From Desmonostoc muscorum LEGE 12446 (lineage in GTDB: Bacteria > Cyanobacteriota > Cyanobacteriia > Cyanobacteriales > Nostocaceae), in the NCBI RefSeq assembly GCF_015207005.2, contig NZ_JADEXS020000002.1:434001-498000 (forward strand): a stretch of 64,000 bases of DNA, given 5' to 3'. Shown in pieces: positions 17,087-26,416 of the stretch (positions within the stretch are counted from its first letter, which is position 1; every line of letters starts with the position of its first letter). The position numbers and the translations under genes were made by a program. The notes under the pieces are model-generated. The model saw only the letters and a program-made list of their open reading frames with translations. It was not told the origin of the DNA and ran no database searches.

Positions 17087-17232
17087 AGTGCGAGGTTTGA
17101 TCGCTGTTCTTCAATCGCCATCATCTGCTGCAACGCCCTTGCATTTGTAATTTCTTGCTCAGGAGTTAGCAGAGGGTAGCGTCCGATTTCTTTGAGGTAA
17201 GAGCGCACTAAGTCCGTAGTTGGGCTGGGCAT
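17087..17232 (-). pseudogene. 5' fragment of a sigma-70 factor gene
   Basis: Starts MPSPTTDLVRSYLKEIGRYP at 17232 and continues LLTPEQEITNARALQQMMA until it meets the IS after 48 codons. TDLVRxYLxEIGRxPLLTxEQEI is the region 1.2 signature of cyanobacterial group 2/3 sigma factors. The remaining three quarters are not on the far side of the IS, so the gene is truncated. Confidence 0.8.
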
Positions 17233-17740
17233 ACTTTCAATTAATTGTGAGGACTACTTTTATTTTTCGTTTGGGTAAAATTTTTTATTTCAAGAATTAG
17301 CTAACAAATCAAATCTTAATCATAGACTTAACTCTAACGTTTATCTTTAAGCAAATCTATAAATATAATACTTGAAATCTTTAAATAGATAAACAATAAA
17401 ATTCGCTTTATTTTGTAAATAAATTTTAAAATGATGGAGAGATTTGGTTGGATTATTTACCTGCATTTCTCACAAGCTCCTTTACATTTGATGATGAGTA
17501 ATAAGTAAAAAGTCATGAGGTAATAAGTAAAGATTTTACTACTCCTTACTCACTACTCATTACTCCTCCATTCGAGGTGTGGTGAGAAATCCGGGATTTA
17601 TAGGTACGCTACGCTAAATTTAGAGTGAAGTCCTCTCTTGAAGAGAGGATATGTTCAAATTCGCTTCATATTTGGACAAGGATCAAATCCGCTTTGCGTA
17701 AATCAATTGAAAATTACAAATACTTAGTTAAGAAATAATC
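17233..17740. other. 508-bp AT-rich gap with short inverted repeats
   Basis: AGTAATAAGTAAAAAG around 17496 and TACTCACTACTCATTACTCC around 17550 are roughly inverse. CCTCTCTTGAAGAGAGG (17632-17648) is a small perfect-arm hairpin. The region would hold the promoter of the truncated sigma gene (leftward) and of the 17741 gene (rightward). No gene. Confidence 0.4.
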
Positions 17741-18265
17741 ATGGATATACAATCTCTACTCACTTTGACAATCGTAGCTATCTTTTGGGCATTCGTTACT
17801 CTCGTTATATTCGAGTTCATTAACGGACTATTTGTATCGACTGCTTACGCTAGTAATGTGGTTTCGGTTAGCAATGGAAATATAGCAGCTTCTACAATCC
17901 CATCAGTATCAGAAGTAATCACACCACATGCGATGACTTTTGAAAAGTTGCCAGATCCTTGGACACTAGAGGATGAAGCTATTCATCGTACCAGTAATGA
18001 AGGCGAAAGGTTAAAGGGAAAAGGGGAAAGGGAAAGGGAAAGAGAAAATTCCATCCTTTCCCCTTTACCCCTTCCCCTTTCCCCTACTTCTGAAAGAAGT
18101 CCATTGAGATTACTGCCTCCAGTTAAAGAGATTTCACCGCAACCAAAACGTACTACTCGTTCAAATAAAGCTAACAATGCTGCCAACAAATTACCGAAAA
18201 CTAAAAAGGTTGATGTAAATTCTTCAGGCAAGCGCAAGCCAGGCAGACCGCGTAAAGCTGGCTAA
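17741..18265 (+). CDS. Membrane-anchored protein with an AT-hook
   Basis: 174 aa. One N-terminal transmembrane helix (about 5-30, LTIVAIFWAFVTLVIFEF), then a long disordered Ser/Pro/Lys-rich region, ending in GKRKPGRPRKAG, an AT-hook (GRP core flanked by basic residues) for the minor groove of AT DNA. Residues about 90-115 come from a GGGAAA/TTTCCC repeat expansion (18000-18085). A protein that links AT-rich DNA to the membrane is an inference. It precedes the helicase gene by 133 bp. Confidence 0.6.
   Translation: MDIQSLLTLTIVAIFWAFVTLVIFEFINGLFVSTAYASNVVSVSNGNIAASTIPSVSEVITPHAMTFEKLPDPWTLEDEAIHRTSNEGERLKGKGERERERENSILSPLPLPLSPTSERSPLRLLPPVKEISPQPKRTTRSNKANNAANKLPKTKKVDVNSSGKRKPGRPRKAG
18000..18085. 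repeat. Purine/pyrimidine low-complexity inverted repeat
   Basis: AAGGGGAAAGGGAAAGGGAA (about 18020-18040) faces TTTCCCCTTTACCCCTTCCC (about 18058-18080), giving a long imperfect hairpin inside the AT-hook gene. It translates to a Lys/Glu/Arg run followed by a Pro/Leu/Ser run, kept in frame. Confidence 0.6.
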
Positions 18266-18398
18266 TTCGCTTTTTAAGCCTCGGCTGATCACCGAAGAAT
18301 AAATATCTGAACGTTCAAAGGTTTAAATGAGGCAATTACTTGCCTCATTTATTAGTAAGAGGAAGGCTTCGCCATAGCAAAAGTGAAAAAATAATATT

Positions 18399-21300
18399 GT
18401 GAGTGATGCAATGGTACAGCAACTTTTCACTCAAGGTTCTTTATTCGATTTGCAAACAGTAATCGATTATGGGCAGTCAGTTATTAGTGTTGCCCAAGAG
18501 CTTGCAAAAGTTTTAACAGATAATCGCCCTCTCTCTACGAAAACTGTTCAAGCTCAGATGAATCGCTATTTTCTAGGCAGTGCTGCGTCCGGTGCGTGGC
18601 AGTGGAAAGACGCTTACGAAGCAGTGGAAGTAGCGCAAATCTTATATCTGCGTCATCTGGGAATTAGGATTTTATCACAACAACCTCAAGTGGTTGTGCA
18701 ACAATTAGAAGAATTAACAGCCCTCTGCCCAACCCAAACACGGCGTAGTGAAGAGTCAGTACAGCTTCAGCAATTCTCCACCCCTCTGCCGCTTGCTTAT
18801 CTGGTAGCCAAAGCAGGATTTATACAAGCTACTGATTTGGTGCTGGAGCCAAGTGCCGGAACTGGCCTATTGGCACAAATGGCTAAACTGCACAGTGCAA
18901 GTCTGATGCTCAACGAGCTTGCACCCGATAGAAGTAAGATTCTGCGGCGATTATTCCCTGGCACACCACTATTCTCAGTAAACGCGGAACAAATTAACGA
19001 CTATCTGGTTGGCAAGACTCAGCCCTCAGTTGTGCTGATGAATCCACCTTTCTCTGCATCTCCCAAAATCAGCAGTCGCAATCCCGACGCAACTAAGAGC
19101 CACATCAACTCGGCATTGCAAAGACTGGCTGACGGTGGACGGCTGGTAACAATCACAGCCAACTGGTTCTCTCCGGCTAACCCAAGCTGGCGTGAGACTT
19201 TTGTTAAGTGGCACTCGGAAGCACGAGTTTTAATGTCGGTCGGGGTTAACGGCAAGGTTTACTCAAAACATGGGACAACTATCGACACTCGGATTACAGT
19301 GATCGACAAAGTTCCGGCTGACTCCAGCGAAATCCCTTGTATTTCAGAAACCTTGGACTTACCCGAACTGCTGGCGTTGATTGAGCAATTACCTGAGCGT
19401 TCTCCGTGGGAACGCTCAGAAAAAATCAAAGCTGCTGCGAAGGCAATTGTTGTTCAATTGCCAAAACGTACTACAGTTGCACAACCAGAAACTGTTTCCT
19501 CTCTTCCAGACGACATAGTAGTGTTGGAATACGAAGTCGTCGAATGGTTTGCTACAGATGGACTCAAAGATACTTTATATGAAACCTATCGCCCACAAAG
19601 AATCCGGATCAAGGACGCTTTACCTCATCCCTCGCTACTCTGTGAGAGTGCAGCCCTAGCGCTTGTCTCGCCACCACCACCCACTTACAAACCGCATCTC
19701 CCGCGAAACATTGTCTCACAAGGATTGTTATCTGAAGCACAACTTGAAAGCGTTATTTACGCAGGTCAGGCGCACGGTGAATTTCTTTCTGGGTCTTATA
19801 TTGTCGATGATTCATGGGATAATGTGACTGTAGCGGCTCAAGGCGAAGAAAATGCCGTAAAATTTCGTCGTGGCTGGTTCTTAGGCGATGGGACAGGCGC
19901 GGGGAAAGGAAGACAATGTGCAGGAATCATCCTCGACAACTGGTGTCAGGAACGAAGAAAAGCAATCTGGGTATCAAAGAGTTCTGCTCTTATTGAGGAC
20001 GCACGTAGAGATTGGTGTGCGCTCGGAGGTAGTGAAAAAGATATCATTGACCTGAGTAACATCAAACTTGGCGACCCCATCCCTTTCACCCAAGGTATTC
20101 TGTTCTGCACCTACTCAACTCTGCGCTCTCAAAAGAACGGCAAAAGTCGGCTTAAGCAAATCGTTGAGTGGGCTGGCATTGGCTTTGAGGGAGCGATCGC
20201 TTTCGACGAGTGCCACAGCATGGGTAACGCAATGGCACAAGAGAGCAAACTCGGTATGGTTGCAGCATCCCAGCAAGGCATTGTTGGGCTGAGGTTGCAA
20301 AACGCATTACCGCAGGCACGGGTTGTCTATGTCTCCGCGACTGGAGCGACGAAGGTTTCCAACCTATCTTACACAAATCGTCTAGGGCTTTGGCAGACTG
20401 GGGATTTCCCGTTTACCTCCCGTGAGGATTTTGTGGAATCCATTGAGGGCGGTGGTATCGCCGCGATGGAGATTGTGGCTAGAGATTTGAAAGCACTCGG
20501 TCTGTATTTGGCGCGGAGTCTTTCATTCGAGGGAGTTGAGTACCAGACTCTCGAAATTGAGTTAACGCCGACGCAGGAACGTAGTTATAACAGCTATTCT
20601 GATGCTTTTCAAGTTATTCACCATAATTTAGATAAAGCCCTGGAAGCTTGTAATATCTCTGGTTCCAAGACTTACAACCGTGCTGCGAAGATGAGCGCAG
20701 TGTCTCAGTTCGAGTCGCATAAGCAAAGATTCTTCAATCATCTGTTGACTGGCATGAAATGCCCCACCTTGATCAAAGCGATTGAGCAGGATTTAGCCCA
20801 AGGTCTTGCAATTGTCATTCAAATAGTTTCGACTAATGAAGAACTTTTGAAACGACGACTTGATGAAGTTCCGGCTTCCGAATGGAAGGATCTCAATCTT
20901 GACTTGACCCCACGAGAATATGTGATGGATTACCTGATGAGTGCTTTCCCTGTTCATCTGCATTCCATTCATTCTGGCGTTGATGGAGAAGAAAGATCCG
21001 AGCCGGTCTTTGACGCTGATGGCTCTCCAGTTATTTCACAAGAAGCTGTAGCTTTGAGAGATGCCTTAGTCGATAAGTTAGCATGTCTTGACCCAATCCC
21101 TGGCGCATTAGAACAATTGCTGTGGCACTTTGGGCACAAACAAATTGCCGAAGTTACAGGTCGTAGCAAACGAGTTCTGAAAGATGAATCTGGACGTTTG
21201 TTCGTTGATTCACGGGGTAGTGGCGCGAATATTGCTGAAACTGCTGCATTCATGCAGGGTGACAAACAAATCCTCATCTTCAGTGACGCTGGTGCGACAG

Positions 21301-22682
21301 GCAGAAGTTATCATGCCGATCTAAATGCTGCGAATCGTCGCCGGCGATCGCATTATTTGTTGGAAGCTGGATGGAGGGCAGACAACGCAATTCAAGGACT
21401 TGGGCGCTCACACCGCACAAACCAAGCATCAGCACCCGTGTTCAGACCTGTTACCACTAACGTTATCGGTGAACGCCGCTTTATCTCAACCATTGCCCGA
21501 AGGCTGGATAGCTTGGGCGCTCTTACTCGTGGTCAACGGCAGACGGGTGGCAATGGGATATTTGAGGCTAAAGATAATCTGGAATCGAACTATGCAGAAC
21601 ACGCTTTGTATGAGTTATTTAAGCAAATCTTCCAAGGTCGATTTTATGAAGTGTCACTCGGCACTTTCGAGCAAATGACAGGTTTATCGCTCACTTCCCA
21701 CGAAGGCGGCATGAAAATCGACCTCCCACCCCTACGTCAATTCCTCAATCGACTACTGGCTTTACGAATTGATATGCAAAACGTCATTTTCGAGAGGTTT
21801 GAACTACTCTTGAGCCAGCAGATTGAAGCAGCGATCGCGGCGGGGGTCTACGAGATGGGTGTGGAAACTTTACGGGCTGAACGGTTTACTGTTGAGAGCC
21901 AGGAAGCTGTATATACTCATCCTGTTACTGGTAGCGTCACCAATTACTTGAAAGTGGAACGCACCCAAAGAAACAACATCAGAACTGCTGACGAGATGTT
22001 AGAGTTCGCCACTCAATATCAAGGAAAGCTCATGATCAACTCCAAGTCAGGCAATGCTGCTGTATCAATTCCGACACATAGTATCTACGACGCGGATGGT
22101 GGTGTTGTCCCAAGAGTTTTGCTGATTCGTCCACAGAAAGAAACTCGCCTACCAGTCCAAGACTTGGAATCTTCCACTTGGCGGCAGGTTTCGGCTGACA
22201 CCTTTGCTGCTGCTTGGTCTATTGAAGTAGACGCACTGCCCAAGTTCACTACCGATTACCTGCATTTGGTAACTGGTATTCTCCTACCCATCTGGAAAAT
22301 ACTACCACAGCACAATAGCCGAGTCTTCCGGTTGCAAACCAGCGATGGACAAAAGATTCTCGGTCGGGTGGTGAATGCTCACGACATTCAAACCGTGCGC
22401 GAACAACTTGGACTAAGGAACCAGCTGCTTTCTCCAGAAGAACTTGTGAAGCTGGTATTAAACGAGAGATATACACAGCAACTACCAGGAGGAATTACGC
22501 TGCGGCGGTCTTTCGTTGCTAATGAACCTCGCATAGAACTGGTTAATGCTATCTCACTGGCAGAGCGACTCTTAGCTGTGGGTTGCTTCACCGAGATCAT
22601 CAACTGGCAAAAGCGGATATTCATTCCGGTTTCAGACAAAGCACCAGCTATTCTAGCGGCTGTGATTGAAATCTTAGGTTAA
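18399..22682 (+). CDS. N6-adenine methyltransferase / strawberry-notch helicase fusion
   Basis: 1,427 aa; GTG 18399 or ATG 18411. Residues about 125-310 form a class I methyltransferase with EPSAGTG (150-156, SAM loop) and NPPF (215-218, catalytic motif of N6-adenine methylases). Residues about 430-1100 form an SF2 helicase of the strawberry-notch type: GDGTGAGKGRQ (about 494), FDECHS (about 602) and the C-terminal block DAGATGRSYHAD...RADNAIQGLGRSHRTNQ with the arginine finger. Such fusions occur on plasmids and phages; roles in DNA protection, antirestriction or nucleoid remodelling are proposed, none proven. Long isolated gene with its own terminator. Confidence 0.85.
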   Translation: MSDAMVQQLFTQGSLFDLQTVIDYGQSVISVAQELAKVLTDNRPLSTKTVQAQMNRYFLGSAASGAWQWKDAYEAVEVAQILYLRHLGIRILSQQPQVVVQQLEELTALCPTQTRRSEESVQLQQFSTPLPLAYLVAKAGFIQATDLVLEPSAGTGLLAQMAKLHSASLMLNELAPDRSKILRRLFPGTPLFSVNAEQINDYLVGKTQPSVVLMNPPFSASPKISSRNPDATKSHINSALQRLADGGRLVTITANWFSPANPSWRETFVKWHSEARVLMSVGVNGKVYSKHGTTIDTRITVIDKVPADSSEIPCISETLDLPELLALIEQLPERSPWERSEKIKAAAKAIVVQLPKRTTVAQPETVSSLPDDIVVLEYEVVEWFATDGLKDTLYETYRPQRIRIKDALPHPSLLCESAALALVSPPPPTYKPHLPRNIVSQGLLSEAQLESVIYAGQAHGEFLSGSYIVDDSWDNVTVAAQGEENAVKFRRGWFLGDGTGAGKGRQCAGIILDNWCQERRKAIWVSKSSALIEDARRDWCALGGSEKDIIDLSNIKLGDPIPFTQGILFCTYSTLRSQKNGKSRLKQIVEWAGIGFEGAIAFDECHSMGNAMAQESKLGMVAASQQGIVGLRLQNALPQARVVYVSATGATKVSNLSYTNRLGLWQTGDFPFTSREDFVESIEGGGIAAMEIVARDLKALGLYLARSLSFEGVEYQTLEIELTPTQERSYNSYSDAFQVIHHNLDKALEACNISGSKTYNRAAKMSAVSQFESHKQRFFNHLLTGMKCPTLIKAIEQDLAQGLAIVIQIVSTNEELLKRRLDEVPASEWKDLNLDLTPREYVMDYLMSAFPVHLHSIHSGVDGEERSEPVFDADGSPVISQEAVALRDALVDKLACLDPIPGALEQLLWHFGHKQIAEVTGRSKRVLKDESGRLFVDSRGSGANIAETAAFMQGDKQILIFSDAGATGRSYHADLNAANRRRRSHYLLEAGWRADNAIQGLGRSHRTNQASAPVFRPVTTNVIGERRFISTIARRLDSLGALTRGQRQTGGNGIFEAKDNLESNYAEHALYELFKQIFQGRFYEVSLGTFEQMTGLSLTSHEGGMKIDLPPLRQFLNRLLALRIDMQNVIFERFELLLSQQIEAAIAAGVYEMGVETLRAERFTVESQEAVYTHPVTGSVTNYLKVERTQRNNIRTADEMLEFATQYQGKLMINSKSGNAAVSIPTHSIYDADGGVVPRVLLIRPQKETRLPVQDLESSTWRQVSADTFAAAWSIEVDALPKFTTDYLHLVTGILLPIWKILPQHNSRVFRLQTSDGQKILGRVVNAHDIQTVREQLGLRNQLLSPEELVKLVLNERYTQQLPGGITLRRSFVANEPRIELVNAISLAERLLAVGCFTEIINWQKRIFIPVSDKAPAILAAVIEILG

Positions 22683-22693
22683 TTCCTAACCTC

Positions 22694-22724
22694 AAAGACC
22701 CAGACATTCAATCTGGGTCTTTTT
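22694..22724 (+). terminator. Rho-independent terminator of the helicase gene
   Basis: AAAGACCCAGA, loop CATTCAA, TCTGGGTCTTT followed by TT: an 11-bp perfect stem with a T-tract, 12 bp after the stop of the helicase gene. Because the arms begin with AAA it could also serve the minus strand. Confidence 0.85.
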
Positions 22725-22764
22725 CCACGGGTTATCAAATTCTGTCTGTGGATTTTCATTAACC

Positions 22765-22980
22765 ATGTACTTAGATTGGGCAGAGCAAACTGTTAGACAA
22801 ACGCTCCATCGGTGGCTCTCGTGTGGATTAACTCTTCTCTGTGGGAAGCGCCAGGACGAGGCAAAACAAGACGTTGGACTACAATAGCATCCTTTCTGGC
22901 AGTGAGAACTATGGACAGTTGTTCTCTCAAGCATTTAGTGGCTCATATTGCTTGTACCCAACTTTTTGCTTCTAGTTGAA
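22765..22980 (+). pseudogene. Possible relic of a transposase HTH region
   Basis: Broken frames read MYLDWAEQTVRQTLHRWLSC (from 22765) and, in another register, LWEAPGRGKTRRWT. The latter resembles the segment after the HTH in IS630-type transposases. No complete gene remains. Confidence 0.3.
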
Positions 22981-23016
22981 ATATTCTGAGTTCCGTCTTC
23001 TCTACATCAATAGAAT

Positions 23017-24186
23017 TTAGGAGCTTGCGCCCTTCATTTTTTGATCAATTTCTTTTAACTTACTTTCTAGAGCCTGACGAATTTCTTTAAGCTGATTATA
23101 GGCTAATCCTTCAAGCTCAAGAGCGCCTATAGTTTTAACTGTTTTAATAACCTTACTATTTTGGTTAGTTGTGTTTTCAGAGGATTTGTGCTTTTCTAAT
23201 ATCTCTTTTACTAAAGCTTTTGTTTGACTTAAAGAAAGTTTCTCTTGAATAACCTTCTCAGTTAGTTGGATTCTTACTTTGCGAGCTTGAGTTTCATTGA
23301 TTTTTAGTTGAGTAGCAGATAGCTTATTCAATTCTTTAGCTTTGCTGCTCTCTAACCCTTCCTCTCGAATAGCATTTTTTAAATCCTTTGATAATTTGAG
23401 TAAAGGGAAAATATTAGTGTCAATAGAGGTAGGGTTAAGCTGTAATGCTAAAATTACATTAAATATTTTTTGTTCTTCAGCACTTTTGAAATCAACAGTT
23501 TCTAGCCACTGCCTTTGAGTTTCTGGAGAAGCTAATCGGATATCGGACAGTTCTAAATTTTTACGGTTACGCTCTAATCGGCTCATTGCGGCGTTAAGTA
23601 AGCGTGGTATGGAATCTTTCTGTTCTGACAACTCAGGATAGTCATAGATAATTTGTTGAATCAAAGATTCTGCTAAGTCAAGGGCATTAAGATCCTCTCT
23701 ATGCAAAGTTGTTGAAAGAGCTTGTCGATGAAGTTCGCGGTCATTTGCTTCAATTTCAGTAATTATATATACAGCTTTTAGTGTTTTCCATCCAATTTCA
23801 GGTGCTGCTCGCCATCGTCTTTCTCCATCAAATAATAAGTATCTACCATTAGATAGAGGAATGAGAATTACAGGAGTATGTTGTCCTTGCTTTTTAAGGA
23901 GTTCAGCCATTCCCTTTATACTGGCTTTAGTAAAAGTTTGCCTGGGTTGGCGAGGATTTCGATCAATCAAGTTAATTGGAACTTCTGAAACTCCTTGTTT
24001 GTCAGCTAATTCTGTAACTAGCTCTTGAATACGGGCTTCTAGAACAATTTTTTCTTCACTATCAACTTCCACGGCTCGAAGTTGATTAATTTCAGCTTCG
24101 AGTTCCTCAACTCGTTTAGTTAAATGATGAATTTTTTGTGATTGTCCTGCATTTGCAAACGCATTAGAAATATCTGGTTTTAGCAT
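23017..24186 (-). CDS. parB: ParB-family partition protein
   Basis: 389 aa. Plasmid partition adaptor that binds the centromere. A helical N-terminus (about 15-75, coiled coil) precedes the ParB/Srx CTPase domain: PINLIDRNPRQPRQ (about 85-98) and FDGERRWRAA (about 136-145, the CTP-binding GERRxRA box). HTH region around 185-300, then a Lys/Ser/Asn linker and a C-terminal helix (about 360-385) fitting the dimer zipper. ATG overlaps the parA stop (TAATG), so the two are translationally coupled. Confidence 0.9.
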   Translation of the reverse strand: MLKPDISNAFANAGQSQKIHHLTKRVEELEAEINQLRAVEVDSEEKIVLEARIQELVTELADKQGVSEVPINLIDRNPRQPRQTFTKASIKGMAELLKKQGQHTPVILIPLSNGRYLLFDGERRWRAAPEIGWKTLKAVYIITEIEANDRELHRQALSTTLHREDLNALDLAESLIQQIIYDYPELSEQKDSIPRLLNAAMSRLERNRKNLELSDIRLASPETQRQWLETVDFKSAEEQKIFNVILALQLNPTSIDTNIFPLLKLSKDLKNAIREEGLESSKAKELNKLSATQLKINETQARKVRIQLTEKVIQEKLSLSQTKALVKEILEKHKSSENTTNQNSKVIKTVKTIGALELEGLAYNQLKEIRQALESKLKEIDQKMKGASS

Positions 24187-25013
24187 TAGTCCTGACTCAT
24201 TAGCTCTATAATTTTGGCAACGATGGGGTCAAAGTCTTTAATAGCTTCACAAGCAGGTGCAAATAAATGAATGGGTTGCCCTACTCCACTCGCATTAATA
24301 AATTGGTTTGATTCTCTAATTGGCGGAAAACATGAAATCCCAAGCTCTTGTAACTGATTAGGGATTTCTTCTCCAATGTTTCGATGGGCGGCTACTTTCT
24401 TTATATTTACTTGTGACGGTACAAATCCTAATATTTTAGGCTCTGGTCGTAGTCGTAACTCGTTGATCTTGTCATAAAACCAATTAATTAAACCTGCTGA
24501 ACCATACAAAGCTTTATATTCTAGCTGCATTACAACCAATATGTCTGTCGCTGCGGCTAAAGCTACTAGACCCATAGGTTCCAGACCACCTGGGTTATCC
24601 AGAATAATAATGTCAGATTCAAGCGGATAGTCTTCTAAACGATCATGAAGCAGGTAATATTTTCTGGAATGAGAGTAAATTTTATGAATACTTTCTTCTA
24701 ACGGAGCGCCGCCTAAAATAACATTGACATTATGGATTTTGTTTTCCCAAATAGGGAACAAAGGGTAATTGCCTTTGAAATCATCTCTGAAAACAGACGC
24801 TAGGGTTTTTTCAGGGGGAGGATCTTCAGTTTTTGAAAAAGCCCCCGTAAAGATTTTAAGAGAACCTAATGGGTCTAGTTCAATAACTGTGACTGAGTAA
24901 CCTTTTTTGCCAAGGATGTACGCTAAATGTGTTACTAAAGTTGTTTTTCCAGTTCCACCAGCATTGGATTTAACATCTAATCTAATTTTTCTTTTAACTG
25001 CTTTCTTTTTCAT
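24186..25013 (-). CDS. parA: ParA-family partition ATPase
   Basis: 275 aa. Deviant Walker A KSNAGGTGKTT (15-25), with the signature Lys15 of the MinD/ParA group. Walker A' is VIELDPLGS (about 42-50) and Walker B IIILDNPGG (about 130-138). No N-terminal HTH, so this is a small (type Ib-like) ParA that cannot by itself repress the operon through an N-terminal domain. Two palindromic sites lie just upstream at 25035-25111. Confidence 0.9.
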   Translation of the reverse strand: MKKKAVKRKIRLDVKSNAGGTGKTTLVTHLAYILGKKGYSVTVIELDPLGSLKIFTGAFSKTEDPPPEKTLASVFRDDFKGNYPLFPIWENKIHNVNVILGGAPLEESIHKIYSHSRKYYLLHDRLEDYPLESDIIILDNPGGLEPMGLVALAAATDILVVMQLEYKALYGSAGLINWFYDKINELRLRPEPKILGFVPSQVNIKKVAAHRNIGEEIPNQLQELGISCFPPIRESNQFINASGVGQPIHLFAPACEAIKDFDPIVAKIIELMSQD

Positions 25014-25034
25014 AGCTCAAAAACTAAAGGCTTA

Positions 25035-25111
25035 TGGAGTAACGTTACTCCACTTTTTGAGAAAATTCTAAGATCCTGCATGGAGTAATGTCACTCCATG
25101 CAGGATCTTAG
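25035..25111. promoter_or_regulatory. Palindromic parS/operator candidate upstream of parA
   Basis: TGGAGTAACGTTACTCCA (25035-25052) is a perfect 18-bp palindrome. The same core, TGGAGTAATGTCACTCCA (25081-25098), recurs within a 44-bp near-palindrome (25068-25111) with extra arms CTAAGATCCTGCA / TGCAGGATCTTAG. Repeated dyads directly before parAB are the usual place of a centromere or operator. The large stem might also act as a terminator for transcripts from the right. Confidence 0.7.
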
Positions 25112-25300
25112 TGTAATTTATCTAATTTTTTTTTAATGTTGCACTAAATATTAGCCGATTTATGCAAGGTCATCAATGACTGTAGAGGTTGAGTTTTAAA
25201 AGAATACTATATATGGCATCTACAAGTTGCCTTAAAAAACAGAGGCAATAAGGATAGTTATAGTTACATTAAAAATAGTCTGTCAAAAACTTTGACTCCA

Positions 25301-25984
25301 ATGAGCATGGAATCTACTAAGCGACCACCCAAGCCACAACAACCAAAATTGATTAAGCACGTCCCTGCGGCTAAACAACTAGAAGTGCAGGAATTGACCA
25401 ACAGTGATGCTCAAGTAGAACCATACCAAGATGTAGCGGAAACACCTGCTATTTATGCAGTTCCAAAAACAGTAGCTCAGTCAACCGAGAGTGCATCTAA
25501 ACCAACAGAGAAACAAGAGCTATTTAGCCCTACCCCGGCTGATGACAAGTTGCCGAAAGAACTCACAACTGGCCAACAGCCTGACCATGCCCCTGTCGAG
25601 GAAAAACCCCTAGAACCGCCAAAAGTTAAGCCGCACGTGACTGGCAAGCGCAACAAGAAAAAAATAGATTCACCACGAGCAACCAAACCTTATATACCCT
25701 TTCAAGACCGCCCCGAAGAACCAGAATTACCGCCATCACCCTGTCAGCACATGCAATTCCTGGATTGCAATTCGGAGGTAGGGCGTGTGATATTCGAGTG
25801 CTATCACTGCTTGCAGGGGATAATCAGCGAGTACACAGGAGATCCCTTAATGGGCGAGTACAAAGGACGACCTTCAGTGATTTTCACAAAGGTAAAATGC
25901 CCTAACTGTGAGCAAACAGCCATTAGGCTGCAAGCAAGGGAAGTGCTTTCGATTACGGCGATACCTTCACCTTGGCAGCAATGA
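25301..25984 (+). CDS. Pro-rich protein with C-terminal zinc-ribbon pattern
   Basis: 227 aa from ATG 25301 (or 25307). Residues 1-145 are disordered and rich in Pro, Lys and Glu. The C-terminal 75 residues contain SPCQHMQFLDC, CYHCLQG and KCPNCEQ: three Cys pairs compatible with one or two zinc sites. It is divergent from parA across the palindromes. Function not recognised; the layout (flexible arm plus zinc domain) suits a nucleic-acid or protein adaptor. Confidence 0.55.
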   Translation: MSMESTKRPPKPQQPKLIKHVPAAKQLEVQELTNSDAQVEPYQDVAETPAIYAVPKTVAQSTESASKPTEKQELFSPTPADDKLPKELTTGQQPDHAPVEEKPLEPPKVKPHVTGKRNKKKIDSPRATKPYIPFQDRPEEPELPPSPCQHMQFLDCNSEVGRVIFECYHCLQGIISEYTGDPLMGEYKGRPSVIFTKVKCPNCEQTAIRLQAREVLSITAIPSPWQQ

Positions 25985-26035
25985 TGGCACACTCCCTCCT
26001 CAAGAGTGATTAGTAAGAGATATTTACGATTGATA

Positions 26036-26416
26036 ATGCAAAAGCTGAGATTTTTACCCTCAATAATAACTGCACTAACGGCACTGACACTAACTAGTTG
26101 CAGCACTACTACTGCTGAACAGTATGAAGCTACAGCACTCACCAGTTACTCCTGGCTCGTTTTGTATGCGAATAACCTAACCAGTGAACCACGACCCCGC
26201 ATTGAAACCTTTGCTACTACTTCGGTGCTGAATCGAAATGGAGTAAAACCACCGGGAGAAGTAATTGGCCCAGATGATCGAGGGCTATGGTGGCCTACTT
26301 TACCTCCGCGGCCAAGTGTTGATGAAGTTGAACAACGCAAAAAATCTCCAGAAGAGGCAAGCAAACCTGAACTAGTGAAAGATGTAAAGTTCTTTCCTGA
26401 CCTATGGAGTGGGTAA
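26036..26416 (+). CDS. Small lipoprotein, 126 aa
   Basis: From ATG 26036 the first 22 residues form a lipoprotein signal peptide ending LTLTSC, a lipobox with Cys as the first mature residue. The remainder is Pro-rich without known domain (GLWWPTLPPRPSVDEVEQ). It follows the zinc-ribbon gene by 52 bp, so the two may be co-transcribed. Small lipoproteins of this size occur in conjugation systems (VirB7/TraN types), but no such match can be claimed. Confidence 0.55.
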   Translation: MQKLRFLPSIITALTALTLTSCSTTTAEQYEATALTSYSWLVLYANNLTSEPRPRIETFATTSVLNRNGVKPPGEVIGPDDRGLWWPTLPPRPSVDEVEQRKKSPEEASKPELVKDVKFFPDLWSG

